Made by a program: the position numbers and the translations under genes. Source: Halorubrum trapanicum (GTDB lineage Archaea > Halobacteriota > Halobacteria > Halobacteriales > Haloferacaceae). Taken from it: a DNA stretch of 39,327 nt. The DNA is taken from the NCBI RefSeq assembly GCF_017873555.1, contig NZ_JAGGKE010000019.1, positions 1-39,327 on the forward strand, written 5' to 3'. This document shows, in pieces, positions 1 to 7,014 of the stretch. The number at the start of each line of letters is the position of its first letter. Position 1 is the first letter of the stretch. The notes under the pieces were generated by a model that saw only the letters and a program-made list of their open reading frames with translations, was not told the DNA's origin and did not search any database.

Positions 1-63
1 TTCCGTGAGATCATCCTCTCGTTCGCCCTCAACAACCTCAAGAAGCTCACCAAAACACTATGA
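1..63 (+). CDS. C-terminal end of a probable transposase (partial)
   Basis: Frame 1 is open from the window edge for 20 codons and ends with TGA at 61-63. The peptide (FREIILSFALNNLKKL, then TKTL) resembles the last helix of IS4/IS5-type transposases, which often end with an R-E-hydrophobic-A-hydrophobic-N-hydrophobic pattern. Only the tail is visible, so the family cannot be proved. A 10-bp inverted repeat and a duplicated tRNA tail follow, which fits a mobile-element context. It could instead be the end of an unrelated helical protein. Confidence 0.4.
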   Translation, partial: FREIILSFALNNLKKLTKTL

Positions 64-73
64 TCCCGCTCCC

Positions 74-147
74 GTACCGCATTTTCAATAGAGCAGTATC
101 ACCTATTCATTACATGTGTCGGAACGCTGTTAAAGATAATGCGGTAC
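74..147. repeat. 10-bp perfect inverted repeat after the transposase
   Basis: GTACCGCATT at 74-83 is the exact reverse complement of AATGCGGTAC at 138-147, with 54 bp between them. It starts 11 bp after the transposase stop, where an insertion sequence terminal repeat or a transcript-end hairpin could lie. The role is not known. Confidence 0.5.
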
Positions 148-326
148 ATGATACCACGCGACACCGGACGCGAGCGTTCCCGGCCGCGTCAGGCGATCAG
201 TAGTGTGGTTGCGGTTCCGGGAGATGAGAGCGTGCGATCGAAGAGCAGCCGTGATCGACGGACGTGACCAAGTAGTAACTGAATCCGGTTTCACGCCAGA
301 TCGGTCGCTTTCTCCGGTCGCTCTCT

Positions 327-400
327 GATTCGAATCTCGCACGGTTCTCGCGCAGCGCGGAGTGCGCCGCGCTCGACACGGTGGGACTGGGATTCGAACC
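327..400. repeat. Diverged copy of the tRNA-Ser 3' region (other copy 448-520)
   Basis: Aligning 327-400 with 448-520 gives roughly four matches in five positions with one single-base gap. Identity is complete over the last 22 bp (379-400 and 499-520), which are the acceptor and T-arm part of tRNA-Ser. The copies are about 120 bp apart. The perfect part being tRNA sequence suggests a leftover attachment site or repeated recombination at the tRNA end. Confidence 0.75.
379..400 (-). pseudogene. 3' fragment of tRNA-Ser (att-like scar)
   Basis: These 22 bp are identical to the 3' end of the intact tRNA-Ser at 499-520: the discriminator base, the 3' acceptor strand and most of the T arm. Upstream of the fragment (401 onward on the minus strand) no D arm or anticodon arm can be folded, so it is not a second tRNA gene. 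Integrases of archaeal elements commonly use tRNA 3' ends as attachment sites and leave such duplicates. Confidence 0.7.
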
Positions 401-468
401 GATGCGAGACGGTCGCCCTCGTTCCACTCGGGCGCTGCGACTCGCAGGCTTCGAATCCCGCACGTGGC

Positions 469-495
469 GCGCGCAGCGCGGTGTGCGCTGCGCGC
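469..495 (-). terminator. GC-rich hairpin just after tRNA-Ser
   Basis: GCGCGCAGCGC at 469-479 pairs perfectly with GCGCTGCGCGC at 485-495, giving an 11-bp stem and 5-base loop. It lies three bases beyond the tRNA 3' end at 499. No T-run follows, so it is not a classical terminator; it could aid 3' processing or transcript ending. An imperfect version is present in the duplicated copy at 350-372. Confidence 0.4.
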
Positions 496-498
496 TTA

Positions 499-582
499 CG
501 GTGGGACTGGGATTCGAACCCAGGAAGCCGTGAGGCTACCTGCTTTCAAGGCAGGCGCAATGGGCCGCTCTGCCATCCCACC
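499..582 (-). tRNA. tRNA-Ser (anticodon TGA)
   Basis: On the minus strand the 84-nt sequence folds as a class II tRNA. The 5' strand GGTGGGA pairs with 3' TCCCACC, the discriminator is G, and the anticodon arm is CCTGC-CTTGAAA-GCAGG with anticodon TGA. A long variable arm typical of serine tRNA follows, then the T arm CTGGG-TTCGAAT-CCCAG. It decodes UCN serine codons. CCA is not encoded and no intron is seen. A 22-bp copy of its 3' end lies downstream at 379-400. Confidence 0.96.
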
Positions 583-607
583 ACACGTGACCGCTGGAGG
601 CCGCCCG

Positions 608-614
608 ACTAAGT
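608..614 (-). promoter_or_regulatory. TATA-like box of tRNA-Ser
   Basis: On the minus strand ACTTAGT lies 26-32 bp before the tRNA 5' end at 582, the right spacing for an archaeal TATA box. The match to a TATA box is only moderate. Confidence 0.35.
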
Positions 615-660
615 GGTGTCGGATCCGACGAACTCGACCGCACCGCTCGTCTCCGACCGA

Positions 661-1416
661 TCAGTCCCGGACCAACCGCTGCTCGCCGTCCTCGACGACC
701 ACGTCCAGCCCCTTCTCGTGAACGAACGCCGCGGTGTAGTCCGGCACCACGCGCTCGGCCGCGAACCGCGCCCGCAGCATCGGCACCACGTCGAGCAGGT
801 CGTCGCCGGTCTCCAGCGAGGGCGACGGCTCCACGAAGTCCACGGAGCGGTCCGCGTCGCGGCCGCGCTCCGCGAGCGTCGGCAGCGCGGGCGCCTCGAA
901 CGCGCCGTCGAAATCGATCGGCTCGGTGAAGCCGGCGTAGTACGCTCGGCCGTTCGACGAGGGACCGAGCACGACCTCGGTCGTCCGCAGCTTCATCGCC
1001 GCCGAGTCGACGAGCGTGCGCGAGAACAGCGGCGCGGTCGGCGTGACGACCGCGACGGAGTCGGCGCCCTCCTCGCGAAGCAGGTGCGTGACGGTGTTCC
1101 CGGCGCGCGCGCCGAACGAGGACCCGACCTGCCGCTCGAAGCGGACCGCTTCGGTGCCGCCGAGGGTGTCCGCGACGAGCGTCCGCAGTTCGGCCTCCGG
1201 ACTCGTGTCGGTCCGGTGGTCGGCCGGGAGGGCCTCCTCGTCGGGGAAGTTGACGAGGAGCTCGCCGCCGGAGCGGTCGACCGCGAGGACGGCGTCGCGG
1301 AACTGCGCCTCGTAGAGGTCGGCCGCCTCGGCGGGGGACAGCGGCGTCGACTCGGCGATCGCGGTTCCGACGAGCCCCTCGCGGGGCGGGTTCGCCAGCA
1401 GGGCGACGACGGTCAT
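661..1416 (-). CDS. Haloarchaeal conserved protein, possibly GT-A fold (DUF2064-like)
   Basis: This 251-residue protein starts at ATG 1416, 24 bp after a weak TATA-like GTTGAAG (1440-1446), and ends at TGA 661. The N-terminus (MTVVALLANPPREGL) and the later SGGELLVNF strand resemble the nucleotidyltransferase/glycosyltransferase-A fold of DUF2064 proteins, a family next to CofC-like guanylyltransferases. I see no clear DxD metal motif, so the reaction is not predictable. It appears to be a cytosolic single-gene unit between the tRNA and the IPP isomerase homologue. The coding call is firm; the fold is a weak inference. Confidence 0.7.
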   Translation of the reverse strand: MTVVALLANPPREGLVGTAIAESTPLSPAEAADLYEAQFRDAVLAVDRSGGELLVNFPDEEALPADHRTDTSPEAELRTLVADTLGGTEAVRFERQVGSSFGARAGNTVTHLLREEGADSVAVVTPTAPLFSRTLVDSAAMKLRTTEVVLGPSSNGRAYYAGFTEPIDFDGAFEAPALPTLAERGRDADRSVDFVEPSPSLETGDDLLDVVPMLRARFAAERVVPDYTAAFVHEKGLDVVVEDGEQRLVRD

Positions 1417-1523
1417 ACCGGATCGCGGCGCGGGAGCGCCTTCAACTCGCTGCTTCGACGCGGCGAGATCCGGTGGGGACCGAGTCGCGACCCGATCTCA
1501 GGTGGCGAGCGATACGCGACCGC

Positions 1524-2138
1524 TCAGGCGAAGTCGCGCCGCATCGCGATCTCGAACCACGGACAGAGGCGGAGCTGTCGGTACAGCGCGGGATTCTCGT
1601 GGAGGTGCTCGTAGTCGGCCCACAGCATGCCGCCGATCTCCTCGTCGTCCGGGTCGAGCGCGGTGTCGTCGAGGGTGACTTTCAGCACCGCGCACACCTC
1701 CCACTCGACGCCCTCGTTGGGGTAGTAGCGCTTGTACTCGAACTTGTCCGTCACCCGGAGGTCGTCGTACTGGTCGGGCGAGATGCCGAGCTCCTCCTCG
1801 AGGCGCTGTTCGGTGGCCTCCTCCTGCGACTGCCCCTCGACCGGGTGGGAGGCGACCGTCCCGTCCCAGTGACCGTCCCAGAGGCGCTTGTTCGGCGCGC
1901 GCTGGGCCAGCAGGATCCGGCCGTCCCTGTCGAAGACGAGGCAGGTGAACGCGCGGTGGCGGATCCCGTCGCCGGTGTGGGCGTCGAGCCGGTTCACGGT
2001 CCCCTGCTCGACGTCGTCGGGATCGACGGCGATGACGTCCTGAAGCGCGTTCTCGTGGTCCGTGTCGCTCGTGCCGCCGGTTTCGCTCGCGCCGTCGCCG
2101 GCGGGGTCTCCCGGCGCGGCCGCGTCTTCGGAACTCAT
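1524..2138 (-). CDS. idi: Type 1 isopentenyl-diphosphate isomerase homologue (Nudix), catalytic Cys absent
   Basis: Type 1 IPP isomerases interconvert isopentenyl and dimethylallyl diphosphate for isoprenoid lipid synthesis. ATG 2138 gives 204 residues. It is preferred over an upstream frame because a TATA-like box (2162-2168, TTATTAG on this strand) sits about 27 bp before it, indicating a leaderless transcript. After an acidic leader of about 30 residues, the Nudix-like domain keeps the metal-site residues by alignment to E. coli Idi: H54, H61, H98, E145 and E147. The Nudix-type helix with EELG is at about 102-119. However, the position of catalytic Cys67 of E. coli is Ala96 (TVASHP instead of SVCGHP). 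The fold is well supported; isomerase activity is uncertain. Confidence 0.8.
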   Translation of the reverse strand: MSSEDAAAPGDPAGDGASETGGTSDTDHENALQDVIAVDPDDVEQGTVNRLDAHTGDGIRHRAFTCLVFDRDGRILLAQRAPNKRLWDGHWDGTVASHPVEGQSQEEATEQRLEEELGISPDQYDDLRVTDKFEYKRYYPNEGVEWEVCAVLKVTLDDTALDPDDEEIGGMLWADYEHLHENPALYRQLRLCPWFEIAMRRDFA

Positions 2139-2161
2139 GCGCGTTACGTCGCAGACCAGGG

Positions 2162-2168
2162 CTAATAA
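2162..2168 (-). promoter_or_regulatory. TATA-like box of the Idi homologue
   Basis: TTATTAG on the minus strand lies 24-30 bp before ATG 2138. The spacing implies transcription begins at or next to the start codon, which decides the start over longer in-frame options. Confidence 0.5.
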
Positions 2169-2303
2169 GGGTTCGATACGGCGTCCGTTTCCGCCGGCAC
2201 CCCCGCCCGCACTTGCCGGCGTTCCGTTCACACCCCGCCGTTTTCCCTCCGGCCCGGCGGCGCTTCGACGCTCTTAACCGCGTCCCGGCGCTACTTCGCG
2301 CGG

Positions 2304-3794
2304 ATGAGTAACCCGGCGCTCGACGTCGTCGAGTTCGTGTTGACGACGCACTTCTACACGCAGGACCGCGACCTCGACGAGAACGACCTGCCCCCGCGCT
2401 TCCGGCAGGTGTACTGGTCGGCCGACGCCGCCGAGGACGCCCCCGGCGGCGTGGAGCGACCGCTGAAGGCGACCGACGAGACGGCCCGCACCGCGACGGG
2501 CGTCGAACGCCCGTGGGACGCGGTCTCCGATCTCCTCTTCACCCAACGCACGGAGTTCTCGGGCGAGATCTCGCTGACCCAACCGACGATGGGGCTGGAG
2601 TGGTACCGCGACCGCGCGGACGACGACCGGATCGCCGGGAACCCGACGATCGTCGCCGCGCTGGAGGCCGCCGAGGACCTGGAGGCCCCGGTGACCCGAG
2701 AGGACGCCAGGGCCGACGTGCGGCCGGTTCAGGCCGACCGCGTCTGGATCGACGCGCTGCTCTCGGAGTACTTCGACGAGGACGAGGACGGGGAGATGCT
2801 CGACCTCGTCAACGTCCGCGCGCCCGAGGAGATCGAGACGACGCTGGCCGACCTCGTGTTGACCGGCGACCAGGAGGGCGAGATACAGAAGATCGTCAAG
2901 GCGATCGAACACCGCGAGTACCTCGCGGAGATCGGCCTCCGCGAGATCGGGAAGCTGCTGTTCGTCGGCCCGCCGGGGACCGGGAAGACGACCGTGTCGC
3001 GCGCGCTCGCCCACGAGCTCGGCCTCCCGTTCGTCGAGGTGAAGCTCTCGATGATCACGAGCCAGTACCTCGGCGAGACGTCGAAGAACGTCGAGAAGAG
3101 CTTCGAGGTCGCCAAGCGGCTCTCGCCGTGCATCCTCTTCATCGACGAGTTCGACTCGGTGGCGAAGACCCGCCGCTCGGACGAACACGCCGCCCTGAAG
3201 CGCGCGGTCAACACCCTGCTCAAGTCGATCGACGAGGTGTCGCTGGTCCGCGACGAGGTGCTCCTCATCGGCGCGACGAACCACCCCGACCAGCTCGACG
3301 CCGCCGCGTGGCGCCGGTTCGACGAGATCGTCAACTTCCCCAAGCCGGACCGGGACATGCGCGCGGACATCCTCCGCGTGGTGACCAAGGAGATGAAGAT
3401 CGCCGACTTCGACCCCGAGGAGGTCGCCGACCGGACCAGCGGGCTCACCGGCTCCGACCTCCGGATGGTGCTTCGGGAGGCCGTCCTCGGCGCGCTCACC
3501 GAGGACCGGATGACGATCACCCAGGCGGACGTGATGGAGGCGGTCGAGGACTTCGAGGAGCGGGATAACCTCAAGAACATGGACATGATCGACGGCGAGG
3601 GCGCCGAGGTGCTCGGCGAGACGGGGTCGAACGACGCCCACGACCACGGCGAGGACGGCGGCCACGATCACGGTGACCACGACCACGGCGAGGACGGCGG
3701 TCACGACCACGGCGACCACGACCACGACGGGGACGGCGGCGGGAGCGCGGATCCGACCCGCGGCGCGGAACCGCACGGCCGGACGCAGGACTGA
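2304..3794 (+). CDS. AAA family ATPase (Cdc48/proteasome-ATPase-like) with His-rich tail
   Basis: This 496-residue protein has a poorly classified N-terminal region (1-190) and one AAA module. The module has Walker A GPPGTGKT at 222-229, Walker B ILFIDEFD at 277-284, sensor 1 near N326 and an arginine-finger-like WRRFD at 336-340, followed by the AAA lid (about 360-420). AAA proteins of this type use ATP to remodel or unfold partner proteins; the partner is unknown. The C-terminal tail contains the 13-residue unit GEDGGHDHGDHDH twice in tandem (449-474), with ten histidines between 446 and 474. CTTAACC at 2273-2279 lies about 28 bp before ATG, suggesting a leaderless transcript. The gene stands alone between oppositely oriented neighbours. 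Confidence 0.9.
   Translation: MSNPALDVVEFVLTTHFYTQDRDLDENDLPPRFRQVYWSADAAEDAPGGVERPLKATDETARTATGVERPWDAVSDLLFTQRTEFSGEISLTQPTMGLEWYRDRADDDRIAGNPTIVAALEAAEDLEAPVTREDARADVRPVQADRVWIDALLSEYFDEDEDGEMLDLVNVRAPEEIETTLADLVLTGDQEGEIQKIVKAIEHREYLAEIGLREIGKLLFVGPPGTGKTTVSRALAHELGLPFVEVKLSMITSQYLGETSKNVEKSFEVAKRLSPCILFIDEFDSVAKTRRSDEHAALKRAVNTLLKSIDEVSLVRDEVLLIGATNHPDQLDAAAWRRFDEIVNFPKPDRDMRADILRVVTKEMKIADFDPEEVADRTSGLTGSDLRMVLREAVLGALTEDRMTITQADVMEAVEDFEERDNLKNMDMIDGEGAEVLGETGSNDAHDHGEDGGHDHGDHDHGEDGGHDHGDHDHDGDGGGSADPTRGAEPHGRTQD
3648..3725 (+). repeat. 39-bp tandem repeat x2 coding the His-rich tail
   Basis: Two in-frame 39-bp units (3648-3686 and 3687-3725) encode identical 13-residue peptides and differ only at silent positions. 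Silent divergence with identical protein suggests the peptide is under selection. Confidence 0.9.
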
Positions 3795-3857
3795 CGCGGA
3801 CTTTTTCGGATCGACGATCGCTGGGGACGATTCGGCGTCGACCGCGACCGCGACGAC

Positions 3858-4433
3858 TCAGCGCCGGACGCCGACGACCGTGTAGCCGAAGCCCCGGTCG
3901 ACGATCCGCGGATCGAGGTCGACCGCGTCCATCGCGGCCGCGAGGTCGTCCGGCGTCCGGAACCGCGAGTCCATTCCGATCGCGTGTTCGCCGGCGACCA
4001 GCAGCCGCCCGAGCGGGTGGTCGGGGTCGAACTCGCGGACGACGAGCGCGCCGCCGGGCGCGAGCACGCGCGCCGCCTCCGCGAGCGCCGCGTCGTGATC
4101 CGGCAGGTGGTGGAACGCGTCGACGATCGTCACCGCGTCGACGCCCCCGTCCCGGAACGGGAGCCGCCCCGCGTCGGCGGCGAGACCGTCGAGTCCGCGG
4201 CCGCGGCGCGCCCGCGAGAGCATCTCGACGGAGGCGTCGACGACCGTGATCTCCGGGCCGGTCAGCGCGGCCGCCGCGCGTCCCGACCCGCCGCCGACGT
4301 CGATGAGGCGGTCGATCGGCCGGGTCGCGTGGTCGAGACCGTCGGCCAGCGCCTCCCTGTCCGCCGGCGGCATCGCGAGGTCGTACAGCGGCGCCACCCG
4401 ATCGAAGAAGTCCACGTCACCGAGTCCGTACAT
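3858..4433 (-). CDS. Class I SAM-dependent methyltransferase
   Basis: The 191-residue protein has the class I methyltransferase core. Motif I is LIDVGGGSGRA (43-53), an acidic residue ending strand 2 (D66) would bind the SAM ribose, and VDAFHHLPD (104-112) is followed by the post-motif LAPGGALVVREFDP. It resembles the UbiE/MenG-like group, but the substrate cannot be read. I choose ATG 4433; a TTG at 4460 is in frame but less likely. The TATA-like box at 4474-4481 would place transcription start about 17-20 nt before ATG. It is divergent from the GNAT gene and shares that box. Confidence 0.85.
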   Translation of the reverse strand: MYGLGDVDFFDRVAPLYDLAMPPADREALADGLDHATRPIDRLIDVGGGSGRAAAALTGPEITVVDASVEMLSRARRGRGLDGLAADAGRLPFRDGGVDAVTIVDAFHHLPDHDAALAEAARVLAPGGALVVREFDPDHPLGRLLVAGEHAIGMDSRFRTPDDLAAAMDAVDLDPRIVDRGFGYTVVGVRR

Positions 4434-4473
4434 GGGCGAGACGAGCGCCGCGGCGGACAAAGAGCCACCGACC

Positions 4474-4481
4474 CTATTTAG
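4474..4481. promoter_or_regulatory. Shared TATA-like box between divergent genes
   Basis: CTATTTAG (reverse CTAAATAG) reads as a TATA box on both strands. It is 24-31 bp before ATG 4505 on the plus strand (leaderless) and 41-48 bp before ATG 4433 on the minus strand (short leader). No other box is visible between the two genes. Confidence 0.55.
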
Positions 4482-4504
4482 CCGCTCGCCGCCGTACGAC
4501 GCCC

Positions 4505-5107
4505 ATGGAGTACGCGCTCGTGTGTCGTCCGGGCGAGGGCGAGACCCTGCGGCTGGACTACCGAGCGTTCGCGTACGCCGGGAAGTTCGTCGTCGGGGGG
4601 CCGGGGAAGTCGGTGATCCGAACGCCGGACGGCGGCCCGGCCGCGCCGAACTGGGAACCCGACGAACCGCTCCCCGACACGGTCGATCCCGAGGCGTTCG
4701 ACGAGGACGTGATCGCGGCCGTCTCCTTCTCGCCAGACCGGACCGACCCCGACTGCTGTCGGCTGCGGTACGTCACGGTCCACGCCGCGCGGCGCGGCGA
4801 GGGGATCGGGCCGCGGCTGATAGACGAGACCGTCTCCGATCTGGCAGACGACGGCTTCGACCGCGTGAAGATCGCCGTGAACAACCCGTTCGCGTACGAG
4901 GCGTGTCACAAGTGCGGCTTCGCGTACACGGGCGAGCGCACGGGCCTCGCCGAGTTGGAACTCGAACGCCCGACCGCGAGACCCGCGCGCGTCGGCCCCG
5001 AGCGATACCGCGACGGAATGGCGGCGTTCCGCGAGACGGACGGGGATCTGAGCCGTGCCGAGCGTCGGTTCGTCGCCGAGCGACTGGAGCGCGGGCCACC
5101 GGAGTAG
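4505..5107 (+). CDS. GNAT family N-acetyltransferase
   Basis: This 200-residue protein carries a GNAT domain in its middle. Motif A (YVTVHAARRGEGIGPRLI, about 89-106) contains the R-R-G-E-G-I-G pyrophosphate-binding loop for acetyl-CoA, and the following NNPFAYEACHKCGFAYTGE (126-144) is motif B. The N-terminal 70 residues and the C-terminal 50 residues are not recognisable. The acceptor substrate is unknown. CTATTTAG at 4474-4481 gives a leaderless start. Its partner across the shared promoter is a methyltransferase, so the two may respond to the same signal, but no joint pathway is evident. Confidence 0.85.
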   Translation: MEYALVCRPGEGETLRLDYRAFAYAGKFVVGGPGKSVIRTPDGGPAAPNWEPDEPLPDTVDPEAFDEDVIAAVSFSPDRTDPDCCRLRYVTVHAARRGEGIGPRLIDETVSDLADDGFDRVKIAVNNPFAYEACHKCGFAYTGERTGLAELELERPTARPARVGPERYRDGMAAFRETDGDLSRAERRFVAERLERGPPE

Positions 5108-5134
5108 TCCGGAGTCGGTGGCGCCCTCACCGGC

Positions 5135-6151
5135 TTAGATCGCGTCGTAGTCCTCGCGGAACGTCTCCAGCGTCGCGGCGAGCACGCCGATCACGATGGG
5201 ACCGACGAACAGCCCGGTGAACCCGACCGAGTAGATCCCGCCGAACACGCCGAGGAGGATGATCGCGGGGTTGAGGTGCGCCTGCTGGTCGATGACGAGC
5301 GGGCGGGCGTAGTTGTCCACCATCGCGATCACCGCGACGCCGTAGACGGCGAGGAAGATTCCGGCCGTCACCTCGTCGACGACCACGAGGTACGCGGCCG
5401 CCGGTCCCCACACGAAGAACGCGCCGATGAGCGGCAGCAGCGCCAGCACCGCCATCACGAACGTCCAGAACACCACGTTGGGGATCCCGGCGGCCCACAG
5501 GCCGAGCCCGGCGACCAGCGCCTGGAGGAGCGCGACGACGATGTGCCCGATGACGACGCCGCGGGTCATCACGTTGACGCGATCGACGAGGTCGGCGGTG
5601 ACGTCTGGCGGCAGCGGACTCGTATCCCGGATCCACCTGACGAACGCCGGGCCGTCGATCAGGGTGTAGTACACTAAGAAGAGCGCGAGCGACAGCCCGA
5701 CCGAGGCGCGGATCGTCGTGGTGAGCACGCCGCTTAACCCGCCGAACAGCGTCTGGACGAGGAGTTCGCCGATCGTCTGGAGCGCGTCACCGATCTCCGG
5801 GTCCTGCCCGGTGAACGCGGCGATCTCCGCTTCGATCGCGGCGACGTCTATCGCCGTCTCCCCGGCGGCGATGGCGGTGAGGTCCCGGACGAACACCCAC
5901 GAGATGTACGCCAGCGGGAGGATTACGGCGACGATAGACGAGAGGATGAGGGCCATCGCCGACAGCATCTCGCCGAACCGCTTCGAGACCCGCTTGCGGA
6001 GCCAGCGGGTGAGTCGGCGGTGGAACGGGTAGAGGACGAAGGCGAGGATCGCCGAGGCGATCACGTACTCGACGAACGGGAGGATGACGAAGAGCGTCAG
6101 GAGCGCGACCGAACCCATGAGAAGCAGGAGGAACGATTGCCCGCGGTTCAT
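5135..6151 (-). CDS. AI-2E family (PerM-like) membrane transporter
   Basis: The 338-residue protein has the AI-2E/DUF20 layout. Two or three membrane helices lie at the N-terminus (about 7-40 and 65-95), a soluble central segment of about 60 residues rich in Ala, Ile and Glu follows, and a hydrophobic C-terminal half contains the family-typical GIPNVVFWTFVMAVLALLPLIGAF (within 220-250) and LNPAIILLGVFGGIYSVGFTGLFVGPI. Members include exporters and a Na+/H+ antiporter; the substrate here is unknown. GTTTATAA (6174-6181, minus strand) lies about 26 bp before ATG 6151, implying a leaderless transcript. Confidence 0.88.
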   Translation of the reverse strand: MNRGQSFLLLLMGSVALLTLFVILPFVEYVIASAILAFVLYPFHRRLTRWLRKRVSKRFGEMLSAMALILSSIVAVILPLAYISWVFVRDLTAIAAGETAIDVAAIEAEIAAFTGQDPEIGDALQTIGELLVQTLFGGLSGVLTTTIRASVGLSLALFLVYYTLIDGPAFVRWIRDTSPLPPDVTADLVDRVNVMTRGVVIGHIVVALLQALVAGLGLWAAGIPNVVFWTFVMAVLALLPLIGAFFVWGPAAAYLVVVDEVTAGIFLAVYGVAVIAMVDNYARPLVIDQQAHLNPAIILLGVFGGIYSVGFTGLFVGPIVIGVLAATLETFREDYDAI

Positions 6152-6259
6152 ACGCCCCCGTCTCTCCGCCGGGTTATAAACGTGGTCGGCGGCGGGCCGC
6201 GACCTTCGGGTCGGGCGGAAACGTCGGCGAAAACGCGCGTCGGTCCGGGTCGACCGCGC

Positions 6260-6856
6260 TCAGGCGCTCGCCTCGTCCTCGTCGAGTCCGGGCGCGGTCG
6301 CGGCGTCGACCTCGTCCGGCTCCTCCGTGTCGCCGCCGACGACCGTCTCCCCCTCGTCGGTCTCGACGTACACGTCGTCCGCGAAGCCGGCCAGCGCGTT
6401 CTCGTACTCCGGCGAGTCGAGCTTCTCGGGCGTCTCGGGCGCCTCGACGACGCCCTCGGGCGGGCGGAACTCGCCCAGCGGGTCGTCGATCGTAATCGAG
6501 TACTCCGAGAAGAACGAGTCGTACCGGCGGTAGTGCGCCTCCAGCTCGTCGCCCGGGATCTCCATCATCTCCGTCCAGCCGTGGTTGAAGAAGTCGAAGT
6601 TCGCCTGGACGTGGGTGATCTCGCGGGCCTCCGCCTCCGGGAAGCCGGCCTCCAGAGCGGCGACGTACGTGTCCATCGTCGCGTCGAAGAAGCTGTCGAG
6701 GTGGTCGCGACGCTCCTCGCGTCGGTCCTCGTCGGCCTTGTTGAGGAAGATGCTCGTGTGGAGGTCGACGAGCTTGTCGTTGGCGACGTCGCCGACGACC
6801 GGCGTGGTCAACGCCTTCTTGGCGGCCCAGTGGCGGATGTTCTGCCGGATTTTCAT
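6260..6856 (-). CDS. Haloarchaeal conserved protein (possibly DUF6149)
   Basis: This 198-residue soluble protein begins MKIRQNIRHWAAKKALTTP, which I recall as a haloarchaeal family named DUF6149; that name is from memory. The middle contains helical stretches rich in charged and aromatic residues (DFFNHGWTEMMEIPG), and the last 50 residues are an acidic, low-complexity tail. No catalytic motif or membrane segment is visible. ATG 6856 is the first in-frame start; the upstream TTCAAG near 6880-6885 could be a weak promoter element. Function unknown. Confidence 0.75.
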   Translation of the reverse strand: MKIRQNIRHWAAKKALTTPVVGDVANDKLVDLHTSIFLNKADEDRREERRDHLDSFFDATMDTYVAALEAGFPEAEAREITHVQANFDFFNHGWTEMMEIPGDELEAHYRRYDSFFSEYSITIDDPLGEFRPPEGVVEAPETPEKLDSPEYENALAGFADDVYVETDEGETVVGGDTEEPDEVDAATAPGLDEDEASA

Positions 6857-7014
6857 ACGTCCGGTTGGGCCGGGACGCTCTTGAATCTGTGGCGTCGCGA
6901 CCCCCTACGACGCCGACCGAGCTGTGCGCGCCCCCGACCGGAACTGTGGCCGTGCGCGCCCCCGGCCGCGCCGCGGAACTGTTATTGCGCTCAGTTAACA
7001 ATATCGACGTAGAT

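Larger units (their letters stand above)
64..498. other. Non-coding stretch between transposase end and tRNA-Ser
   Basis: This 435-bp stretch has no convincing gene. The first 100 bp are AT-richer than the rest of the window and carry a 10-bp inverted repeat (74-83 and 138-147). Positions 327-400 are a diverged duplicate of 448-520, which includes the 3' end of tRNA-Ser. Short open frames here have no recognisable family and non-haloarchaeal composition, so I left them out. Confidence 0.6.

Noticed and set aside
379..447. A second tRNA gene near the tRNA-Ser
   Set aside because: Only the 3' acceptor and T arm match. No D arm, anticodon arm or 5' acceptor strand can be formed.
3795..3857. A terminator from the TTTTT at about 3801-3806
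   Set aside because: T-runs can end archaeal transcripts, but one short run between convergent genes is too weak to annotate.
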